From an uncultured Bacteroidales bacterium (lineage in GTDB: Bacteria; Bacteroidota; Bacteroidia; Bacteroidales; UBA932), in assembly GCA_934717185.1 (NCBI GenBank), contig CAKUYQ010000014.1:1-64000 (forward strand): a stretch of DNA of 64,000 nucleotides, read 5' to 3'. This document shows positions 47,063 through 55,187 of this stretch, piece by piece; positions within the stretch are counted from its first letter, which is position 1, and each line of letters begins with the position of its first letter. The translations under genes were made by a program, and so were the position numbers. The notes under the pieces are model-generated. The model saw only the letters and a program-made list of their open reading frames with translations. It had not been told where the DNA came from and ran no database searches.

Positions 47063-50000
47063 ATGAAGAAGTACTCATTGATAGTTTCTACTATTCTGTT
47101 AGTAGCCTTGTTTTTTAAATTGTTATCTAATTATTCGGAGCGTTTCAATGAGGTTGAAAACAATTATTCGTCAAAGCCAAAATCTGCTATCAATTTAGAG
47201 AACGGCATTTCGTGTAAGGAGTTGTCAGATATACTTTATAATCATAACTATATCACCAACAAAGATGATGCGGACTTTGTTTCTAAATTTATATCGCAGA
47301 AGTTGGGCGATGGGCAAAGTTTGTCAACTTTATATGATTTAAATAAGCGTATTTGGCAGATACCGGTATCTTTAATTGATAGCATTGGAACGAATGCTTA
47401 TAAGATAAAAACAAATAACTCTAAAGAATCTATTGGCATTGATAACGAATTCTGTGAGGCTGAAATTTTACAATTACAAGATAGTGCAGAATTAGATCCT
47501 ACTCAATGTGGAGTAATTAATGTTTCTGTCATAGAAACATTAGAAAATTCAGGATTGTTCTCTAAGGAAACAAAGATGTGTGCTAATGTAGTTGTACGCT
47601 TATCTGAACAATACATAGATAGTTTGGATAATTACAATTCAAAGAGAAAAACGATAGCATATCTTAAAACCAATGAGCAAGGGCAAGTTTCATTCAATGG
47701 GCTTAATCCCAATCTTTCTTATAGTGTATTGCCAATCAAAGAAGGTTTTGAATATGGCACAACAAAAGGAACACTGGGTGGCAATTTAGCTCATTATAAA
47801 AATTCCACGCTTAATTGTTCGTTTACACAGCAAGAACATAAAATCAGAATTTTTGAAGCGCAAACTCTAAAACAAATTAAAGAAGATCAAACATTAACAA
47901 TTCGTTCTCCTCAAGAGTTCAAAAACATTTTGGTAAGGTATGTCGTACTTTTTTTTGCTGCGTGGTGGGCATTATGGTTTATTAGTCGAATTCGTAAAAA
48001 GCCAATAGATAATACTATATTGTCTATTCTAATGACTCTTACAGGATTATGCTTATTGATAATGTTCTCACTTAATGATCCATTGACAGATAAATTATTA
48101 GGTGTGGATATGGCTCAAGGAATAATTGCAGGAGTAGCCCTTATTGCCATCTTGCAAAATGTTAACTTTAAAAAACTTTACCAGAATCAATCATTGATAG
48201 ATTTTGATATTCCTGTGGAATGTGTCAAATGGATATTTAAGCCTTTTAAAATCAAGGTTACATATTTAACAAGAACACTTTCCAATCGTTCTAACAATGT
48301 GCTAATGAAATGCCTTGCATTATTCGGTATTGTCATTTGTTTGCCGATGTTAATTTTGGATTTAGTTAAAATAACATCATTAAGTAAGATTGTAAGCACC
48401 TCTCTTGATCGATTACCCAAAGGATTTGGTTATTTGTTAACAGCTCTACTGTTAACAGTTTTACTATTTACCCCATTAGGAGTTGCAGTTGGTGGTATGA
48501 AAGTTAATTTAAATATAGGAATCCTTTTCCAGCCTAGTGAAATTGCCAAATATTTGATAATCTTTTTTATGGCGGCTTATTTTAGCGTTAATGCCAATAA
48601 GATTGTTCAATTTTCAAAAAAAGGAAATACTAAATTATTTGGAGCAAAACTAAAAATGATGATGTCAATTTTTGTTGGCTTGGGCTTGTTGATAGGATTG
48701 TATCTGTTTTTGGGAGATATGGGTCCGGCTCTTGTCCTTGCATTTACATTTATCATTTTGTATTCTATAATTAAATCGAAAGTTGATTTAGAAGGTATTA
48801 CTTCTGAGAACCAATTAAAGAATATTTTATCATGTGATATTGCAATGTTGGTATATGGTGTAATATCCTTTGTTATATTTCTGTATATTGGCAGTTTTTT
48901 GGGTGATATGGGGATATTTTGTATCGCATGGTTTGTTGTATGGATAATAATGGGGATAACTAAACAACAAATACATGAAACTCCTATATTCTTTAATTTT
49001 ATAGTGGCTGCATTTATATTTGGAGGTGGTGTTTTAGGTAATATACCAGGCTTGAACAGTGTAGCAAATAGATTAGATAGTAGAAATGAAATGTGTACTA
49101 ACACGTGGGGAACACTACCTATTGATGGCAACATTGCAGATGCAGGAGAAAACACTCAGGTGGCAGAAGGACTATGGGGATTGGCTTCCGGTGGATTATG
49201 GGGACAAGGTTTAGGAAATGGTTCTCCACATTTTATCCCGGCATTTCATACTGATATGATCATAGAGAGTATTGGTGAACAGATGGGTTTTGTTGGCATA
49301 TTCGTTATTATTCTACTATTGACGATTCTTCTGAGAAGAACCATTGTAGTAGGATATAAAACCTCTCATCCTTTTACATTTTATCTATGTGTGGGAATCG
49401 CAATTGTTACTGCAGTTCAATTTATAATTATATCATTAGGTAGCACCGGTATCATACCGTTAACAGGCGTAACTGTTCCCTTTTTTAGCTATGGAAAAGT
49501 CAGTATGATATTAAATCTTGCTGCATACGGAATAATCTTGTCAATAGCTTCACATGCAAGTACTGAAACTATGGCTGCAAATAGCGCGGCTGCAAATGTT
49601 ACAAAACTAAACATTGGAAAATATAATTATTCCATTTCGCTTCTAAGTTGGACCTATTGTATTTTAGATGTATTTATGTGTGGAGTATTTTTCTATTATC
49701 AATTTATAGATAGAAACGGCACATTAATACGACCTGTATATGTCAATAATTCTAGCGGCATACCTATCGTAGAGTATAATCCTCGAATTGAACAGCTAAC
49801 CCGGAAAATGCACTCCGGAGATATTTATGATAGAAATGGGGTGCTATTGGCGACAAGTGACAGGTCAAAGCTTCGAGAATTTAAGGACATTTATTTAGAC
49901 TTAGCACTCGAATGTGACACAATAAAAAGGCTTCAGCGATACTATCCATTTGGTGAACATCTCTTTTTTATGTTGGGCGATTTCAACTCAAAACTATATT

Positions 50001-51532
50001 TTAGCGCTGATGCCGAGTCAAAATTTCCAAGAGGATATATGGCAGAGTCTAAACATATATCGGATCTAAGAGGATATGATAATAAGAAGAGAGATAAAAA
50101 TGGAGATCCTATCAAATTAGACCTGTATTCGAATGAGTTTGTCCCGGATAAATATCACTCAAGCAAGTATAATATCTCTTACATTGATTATCAAATTAGA
50201 GACTATTCATCCCTAATACCATATTTAAAAGCCGGATTGCATAGTAACAAGGTGAAAAGACTCAATGAAAGAAAGAGCGGAGATATTGAACCTAAAGATA
50301 TACAACTCACTATAGATGCTGAATTACAAACTGAATTACAGAATGAAATAGGTAAATATGTCAGGGAAAAACACTCCCGTTTGAATAAATTAAGAGTTTC
50401 AGTGGTTATTCTTGATGGTAAAAATGGAGACTTGCTAACTTCTGCATTATATCCATTACCAAACTACGATACATTAAAAGTCAATAATGGCCTATATGAT
50501 GATATAAATAATAGGGATAAGTCATGGAAAGCATACACCGATATGGATTTGGGGCTAGTGTATCCAACATCTCCAGGTTCTACGGCAAAAGTTGTTACCG
50601 GCTTGGCCGGCTATAGAAAAGAAGGTAATGGCATAGAAAAGGCAAAATATTATATAGATCCTAATGAGAAGATTTTTATAAGTGAGCCTGCCGGGTGGGT
50701 TGACATAAATACAGCATATGTAAAATCATCAAATTGCTATTTTGTTAACCTATTAAATGAAAGAGACTTATTTGCTGATTTGGCACATGTTTACAGCACA
50801 TTAGGTGTTTCAATTAACGGGCATAAATCTTATACCTTCAATTATCATGAGCCTACTACAGAATGGCTGTCACTTGTAACATCTGCAAGAGATAAATCAA
50901 TAAATACATATGAGGCGTATAAAGAGAGTGGCAAGAAGGAAAAAATGAATAATAAAACAGGTAAGCCCGTTGAATGGTCTTGGGCTTGGGGGCAAAATGG
51001 GATGGATGCTACACCCTTAACTATGGCAAGAGCGGCGTCCGTTGTTGTTAATAACGGAGCGATGCCTATCACCAGATATACTTTACATGAAGAGGTTGAA
51101 AATATAACTTTGCTCTCATCAACAGACAACCTCAAGCGACATCTTAAGGATACTCGCATGAATCATGAACGGGCAAGAAGTTTCAGCAAGCGAGAGACAA
51201 TTGGTGGTAAAACCGGTACCCCAGAGAGAGTTTCTGAAGTCAGGAGAAGTTTTACAAAGAAGAAAAACGGAATATATGGGGTTGTAACTCAGGAAATTGT
51301 CGGTAATGATGGTTGGTATATATGTTTTATAGAAAATGCTAACATCACATCAAAGACAAGAAAACAAGAACCACGTAAGCAGGACGATATATCTGAAAGT
51401 TCAATTCAAGCACCTTTGGCCATTGCTGTTAGAATGGAGCGCCTGGGTAAAGGAGAAATGTCTGGTAATGCCACACGATTGATGGATGAGGTTATTATTG
51501 AATCATTAAAAAAGCATGGTTATATTGAGTAA
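47063..51532 (+). CDS. RodA/FtsW-like glycosyltransferase fused to class B PBP
   Basis: About 1489 residues from the ATG at 47063 (MKKYSLIVSTILLV). This start is favoured because the longer frame from 46976 runs through a leader-repeat tail. Order: a membrane anchor, an extracytoplasmic region to about residue 270 ending in a prealbumin-like fold (KTNEQGQVSFNGLNPNLSYSVLP), then a multi-pass SEDS domain (about 280-840) with QPSEIAKYLIIFF, LGDMGPALVL, FHTDMIIESIGEQMGFVGI (Asp731 aligns with the SEDS catalytic Asp) and PFFSYGKVSM. The PBP part starts SGDIYDRNGVLLATSDR and has SxxK (Ser1173-Lys1176), SSN (1222-1224) and KTGT (Lys1383). It should polymerise and cross-link peptidoglycan. RodA and PBP2 are normally separate proteins. 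First gene of the island operon. Confidence 0.9.
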   Translation: MKKYSLIVSTILLVALFFKLLSNYSERFNEVENNYSSKPKSAINLENGISCKELSDILYNHNYITNKDDADFVSKFISQKLGDGQSLSTLYDLNKRIWQIPVSLIDSIGTNAYKIKTNNSKESIGIDNEFCEAEILQLQDSAELDPTQCGVINVSVIETLENSGLFSKETKMCANVVVRLSEQYIDSLDNYNSKRKTIAYLKTNEQGQVSFNGLNPNLSYSVLPIKEGFEYGTTKGTLGGNLAHYKNSTLNCSFTQQEHKIRIFEAQTLKQIKEDQTLTIRSPQEFKNILVRYVVLFFAAWWALWFISRIRKKPIDNTILSILMTLTGLCLLIMFSLNDPLTDKLLGVDMAQGIIAGVALIAILQNVNFKKLYQNQSLIDFDIPVECVKWIFKPFKIKVTYLTRTLSNRSNNVLMKCLALFGIVICLPMLILDLVKITSLSKIVSTSLDRLPKGFGYLLTALLLTVLLFTPLGVAVGGMKVNLNIGILFQPSEIAKYLIIFFMAAYFSVNANKIVQFSKKGNTKLFGAKLKMMMSIFVGLGLLIGLYLFLGDMGPALVLAFTFIILYSIIKSKVDLEGITSENQLKNILSCDIAMLVYGVISFVIFLYIGSFLGDMGIFCIAWFVVWIIMGITKQQIHETPIFFNFIVAAFIFGGGVLGNIPGLNSVANRLDSRNEMCTNTWGTLPIDGNIADAGENTQVAEGLWGLASGGLWGQGLGNGSPHFIPAFHTDMIIESIGEQMGFVGIFVIILLLTILLRRTIVVGYKTSHPFTFYLCVGIAIVTAVQFIIISLGSTGIIPLTGVTVPFFSYGKVSMILNLAAYGIILSIASHASTETMAANSAAANVTKLNIGKYNYSISLLSWTYCILDVFMCGVFFYYQFIDRNGTLIRPVYVNNSSGIPIVEYNPRIEQLTRKMHSGDIYDRNGVLLATSDRSKLREFKDIYLDLALECDTIKRLQRYYPFGEHLFFMLGDFNSKLYFSADAESKFPRGYMAESKHISDLRGYDNKKRDKNGDPIKLDLYSNEFVPDKYHSSKYNISYIDYQIRDYSSLIPYLKAGLHSNKVKRLNERKSGDIEPKDIQLTIDAELQTELQNEIGKYVREKHSRLNKLRVSVVILDGKNGDLLTSALYPLPNYDTLKVNNGLYDDINNRDKSWKAYTDMDLGLVYPTSPGSTAKVVTGLAGYRKEGNGIEKAKYYIDPNEKIFISEPAGWVDINTAYVKSSNCYFVNLLNERDLFADLAHVYSTLGVSINGHKSYTFNYHEPTTEWLSLVTSARDKSINTYEAYKESGKKEKMNNKTGKPVEWSWAWGQNGMDATPLTMARAASVVVNNGAMPITRYTLHEEVENITLLSSTDNLKRHLKDTRMNHERARSFSKRETIGGKTGTPERVSEVRRSFTKKKNGIYGVVTQEIVGNDGWYICFIENANITSKTRKQEPRKQDDISESSIQAPLAIAVRMERLGKGEMSGNATRLMDEVIIESLKKHGYIE

Positions 51533-51558
51533 AAGTCATATAAAGGAGATATAAGAAC

Positions 51559-51663
51559 ATGAAAAAATTTCTATTGTTATTTGGTACATTATTAATAATC
51601 AGTTCAATACAACACATATTACCTAGCCTAAATTACATAATAATCAGGCAATTAACTCGTTGA
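51559..51663 (+). CDS. 34-residue membrane peptide
   Basis: MKKFLLLFGTLLIISSIQHI, then a hydrophobic LPSLNYIIIRQLTR tail. The ATG follows an AAGGAGATATAAGAAC stretch, one of the few good ribosome-binding sites here, and the stop codon is 2 bases before the kinase ATG. It would be a single-pass membrane or signal-peptide-like product. It might also serve only to couple translation of the kinase. Confidence 0.4.
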   Translation: MKKFLLLFGTLLIISSIQHILPSLNYIIIRQLTR

Positions 51664-51665
51664 CT

Positions 51666-53384
51666 ATGGCTTTTTTAGAAGAATATACATTATTGGATGA
51701 ATTAGGACAAGGGGGATATGCCACTGTCTATAAAGTTCGTCATAATAATTTGGGATATATTAGAGCAATCAGAGTCTTAAATGCATTTATTGCTCATGGA
51801 GAAACAGATCCAACTTATCAAAAGTTCTTGGAGGAGTGTAAGCTATTGCTTAGATTAGGTAATGGCAATCACCCCAACATTGTACATATCTATCAACCTT
51901 TACTTAAAGCACAACGAGCAATTGTTGAGATGGATTTTGTAGATGGTAAGGATTTGTATCATTATCTTCAAGATAAACACGCATTTGTTGAAATCAAAGA
52001 TGTATTGAGACTTCTGAGTGATATAGGTAGCGCTTTGGCTTATTGCCATGAGGATATCTATAAATTCTGTATGGATAAAGATGAGGATAACCTTGAGGAT
52101 GATCCTAATGATGGCCGCAAAGTATTGTTAGACAACAAGACCAAGCAACGATTGATTAATAAATATAAGGTTATCCACAATGATATTCATTCCGGAAATA
52201 TAATCAGGCGTGAGGATGGCTCTTATGTATTATTGGATTTTGGATTAGCAATTGAAGGTGATAGCGTTGTTAGAAGTAGCCGACGTAAAAATGGAGCACC
52301 TGAATTTAAGGCTCCGGAGAAATGGGATAATGACAGTATACTTACAGCTCAATCTGATATTTATAGTTTTGGCGTTGTTTTATATGAATATTTAGCGGGA
52401 AGAGTACCGTTTCTATTTGATAAAAAGAATCCAAATTCTATAGAAGCGGAATATCTATTAGGTAAAGCCCATAAAGAACAACAGCCGGCATCTATTTTTG
52501 AATTGCGAAAGGCTGCATTTGAGTGCTCTCATCCTGGGGAAATTTACGAGAAAGACTATCCGGAATGGTTAGAAATATTGATAATGAAATGTCTGTCTAA
52601 ATCAATTAAGGACAGATTTAAAAATGGTAAAGAATTATATTCTTTTGTTATAGAACATATCAATAATGAGACAGACACCCGTATAGAAGGCTTAAATCAA
52701 GAAATAGTTGTATTACAAAATAAGATTATTTCATTAGAAAGGTCGCACAAGATAAAAAATCTTGAATGCCGTTTGAATGAAGCTGAAGTAGAGTTGCAGA
52801 ATGCTTCAAACAAACTTTTAAATTTAACAAAAGAATATAAAGCACTTCAGGAGGAGAATACTAAACTTCAAAATAATACGAACCATAGTAAGGGTCAAAT
52901 ATGGAAAATTCTATCTATTGTTTTCTTGCTTACAACTTGTATTGCGTCATTTAAGTACTTAAGTAGTGATATAAGTAATACTTCAAGCAGCACGATAGCA
53001 GTCCCGGTTGGAGATCATAATTTATATATGTCAACAGATGGACTTGATATAAAAACTGCGAATAAGATTATTGCAGAGCGTGATTCGCTACAACACATTG
53101 TCAATGCTTTGAAGTCTAAAAATAATAATAACGGAAATGACAATCATATTATTAATCAATATAGATTGGAGATAGAGGAAAAAGAAGTTAAAATTTCGGC
53201 ATTGAATAAAGAGATATCTGCATTACAAAATGAACTTGGGTATAATACTAAGGACAGTACGGTTGTTGATGCCAAGGATAAAACAATTAGATCACTTAAT
53301 TCTGAAATTAGTAAATTAAGAAATCAAATTAAAGAAAAGGATCGTCTCATTAATGCCCTTAATGAACAAATTGGAATAGACTGA
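51666..53384 (+). CDS. transmembrane Ser/Thr protein kinase
   Basis: About 572 residues from the ATG at 51666. The kinase domain (about 5-330) has the glycine loop GQGGYATVY, catalytic loop HNDIHSGN (Asp173, Asn178), DFG (Asp191) and APE (Glu218). The usual beta-3 Lys of the AIK motif appears as Arg36 (RAIRVL), and HRD is HND. An acidic insert of about 40 residues separates helix E from the catalytic loop. A coiled coil (about 340-405), one membrane segment (about 412-431) and an outer coiled-coil domain (about 465-572) follow, so the layout is like PknB: kinase inside, sensor outside. It lies between the RodA-PBP and FHA genes. Confidence 0.88.
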   Translation: MAFLEEYTLLDELGQGGYATVYKVRHNNLGYIRAIRVLNAFIAHGETDPTYQKFLEECKLLLRLGNGNHPNIVHIYQPLLKAQRAIVEMDFVDGKDLYHYLQDKHAFVEIKDVLRLLSDIGSALAYCHEDIYKFCMDKDEDNLEDDPNDGRKVLLDNKTKQRLINKYKVIHNDIHSGNIIRREDGSYVLLDFGLAIEGDSVVRSSRRKNGAPEFKAPEKWDNDSILTAQSDIYSFGVVLYEYLAGRVPFLFDKKNPNSIEAEYLLGKAHKEQQPASIFELRKAAFECSHPGEIYEKDYPEWLEILIMKCLSKSIKDRFKNGKELYSFVIEHINNETDTRIEGLNQEIVVLQNKIISLERSHKIKNLECRLNEAEVELQNASNKLLNLTKEYKALQEENTKLQNNTNHSKGQIWKILSIVFLLTTCIASFKYLSSDISNTSSSTIAVPVGDHNLYMSTDGLDIKTANKIIAERDSLQHIVNALKSKNNNNGNDNHIINQYRLEIEEKEVKISALNKEISALQNELGYNTKDSTVVDAKDKTIRSLNSEISKLRNQIKEKDRLINALNEQIGID

Positions 53385-53385
53385 T

Positions 53386-54210
53386 ATGAGAAAAAATGTT
53401 TTTGCGAAGATCGCCGATCTGATTAATGGTACTCATTCAGAAGGGGGATCTATCCCTAAGGATGATAATAGATATAGTAATAGTATCAACAAGAAGGGGG
53501 ATTTGCTAAATGCAGTAATATCAACCTTAAAGTCTAATTACGCAGGTACAAAGATCCCTTTAAATGAATATTCATTATCGCTATGTATAGATGATAGCCT
53601 TTTCTATAACTCTTTGATAATTGATAAATTTCGGGATATTTTAATTACAACTATTATAGATGAACTCGGAATAGAGTTTGGTTCAATTGAGATTAGTTCA
53701 GGTGCTATTCAGGATTTTGGCACAACTGAAATTATGGAGTGCTGTTACTTATGCATACATCCAATAATGTCAGTTCAAGCTAGCTCAAAAGCTATAATAT
53801 CACAGGTGCCTGGAAATGGGTCTTTAATTGGAGAATGTGTCAATATTGATTCACAAGAGATTCAAAAACTTCCTGGAAATAGATATAATATAGGCTCAGG
53901 AAAACATCCTATAATGTCCGATAATAGTCTTAGAGAAAACCAAATCGCGATAGATGACAATTCATCATCTATTGAATTTGATAAAAATAAATTCGTAAGT
54001 AGAGCTCATGCACATATATCTTACGATAGTAAACATGGATTTCTACTGTATGTGGAACATGGGGGGACTCGTGCTGCTCAAAAGCGAACTCATATACGTA
54101 GAGGTTGTGAAAAAATTGAACTCAATAATATTCTAATTCCGGAGCCTCTTCAAGATGGTGATTATATTATATTGAGCAAATATGTTCATTTATTATTTAA
54201 AAAAGTGTAA
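53386..54210 (+). CDS. FHA-domain protein
   Basis: 274 residues. The C-terminal 80 form an FHA domain with FVSRAHAHISYDSKHGFLLYVEHGG (Ser-Arg...His phosphothreonine-binding signature near residue 205) and LIPEPLQDGDYIILSKYVHLLFK. The N-terminal half (residues 35-130) is an alpha/beta region similar in layout to the N-terminal domain of actinobacterial FhaA, joined by a flexible linker. It probably binds phosphothreonine on the kinase or its targets. It begins 1 base after the kinase stop, so the two are translationally coupled. Confidence 0.75.
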   Translation: MRKNVFAKIADLINGTHSEGGSIPKDDNRYSNSINKKGDLLNAVISTLKSNYAGTKIPLNEYSLSLCIDDSLFYNSLIIDKFRDILITTIIDELGIEFGSIEISSGAIQDFGTTEIMECCYLCIHPIMSVQASSKAIISQVPGNGSLIGECVNIDSQEIQKLPGNRYNIGSGKHPIMSDNSLRENQIAIDDNSSSIEFDKNKFVSRAHAHISYDSKHGFLLYVEHGGTRAAQKRTHIRRGCEKIELNNILIPEPLQDGDYIILSKYVHLLFKKV

Positions 54211-54212
54211 TA

Positions 54213-55178
54213 ATGAAGTTTGTGAAAAATTTATTAGACATATTTAAGGGTAGTAAAGAAGGTGATGGTTTTAATAATGACCACCTTACCAACAAGAGAT
54301 TGCTGGAAGAGTTGACATCTCATTTTAAAACAATGTTAAATGCAGAGTCGGTTGGGCAACGAATGTTATATCCAATGTCCTTTAATATTTTGATGGATCC
54401 TGCAGATTATAATGATAGAAGACAATCATTGCCTTTTGTGCTTCCTCAGGTCGTGTCTGCATTTTATGGTATTATTGATGATATGCGACAGGAATATCCA
54501 GATTATACTCCACCTGCAAAATATTGGTACTTCCAGTTTTCAGCATGCCGGTTAGAAACAGTACAAACCGAAGACTCAGCACCTTTGGTTGTTCGAAAAG
54601 GCCATATCACAACTGTTGCTACATTATTGACTTTTGATATCAAGGAAACAAATAATGTTTCGGTAAATAACAACACTAGAGTGTCAATCAAATTAGATGA
54701 CTCTAATGTAATGACTGATGTTAATTTAAACTGGAATGCCTTAAAGAATTTGGATGTTCTTAGTGATGGAACATTTACATACAATTTTGATAATACATTA
54801 AATCGTGACATTCAGTATATTACTGATAACTCAAATATGGCGGAAGTGAATGGTATTGCAGAGTTGTCATATTCTAATGGTGGACGTAATTACCATTATA
54901 TAATGAAAGATATCCTTATTAACATTTCCGGTAAGAATGAAATGAGAAAAGGGCGTTCATTCTTTATTTTAGATAGTCCTAATATTAAAGATTCTCATGT
55001 GCAAATTAAGTATCTGCCGTCTGAGAAGAGGTTCCAAATAGCAGCATATGGTCCAACGAGACTTAATAGTAGAAGAATTACCGAAAGTAGTGGTGGGGAT
55101 GTATATTGGCATGATTTGGCAAATAATTCAAGCATCTTCATCAACGATGAGATAAGTGTGAAATTTAGAATCAAATAA
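54213..55178 (+). CDS. second FHA-like protein with FhaA-type N-terminal domain
   Basis: 321 residues. An N-terminal helix-rich domain (FKTMLNAESVGQRMLYPMSFNILMDPADYNDRRQSLPFVLP near residues 40-80) resembles the DUF3662/FhaA N-terminal layout, and a beta-rich centre follows. The last 90 residues look like a degenerate FHA fold (KGRSFFILDSPNIKDSHVQIKYLP...SSIFINDEISVKFRIK) that keeps the Ser-His pair but not the first Arg. It may be a scaffold that no longer binds phosphopeptide. It starts 2 bases after the preceding gene. Confidence 0.55.
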   Translation: MKFVKNLLDIFKGSKEGDGFNNDHLTNKRLLEELTSHFKTMLNAESVGQRMLYPMSFNILMDPADYNDRRQSLPFVLPQVVSAFYGIIDDMRQEYPDYTPPAKYWYFQFSACRLETVQTEDSAPLVVRKGHITTVATLLTFDIKETNNVSVNNNTRVSIKLDDSNVMTDVNLNWNALKNLDVLSDGTFTYNFDNTLNRDIQYITDNSNMAEVNGIAELSYSNGGRNYHYIMKDILINISGKNEMRKGRSFFILDSPNIKDSHVQIKYLPSEKRFQIAAYGPTRLNSRRITESSGGDVYWHDLANNSSIFINDEISVKFRIK

Positions 55179-55187
55179 TACTAAAAT

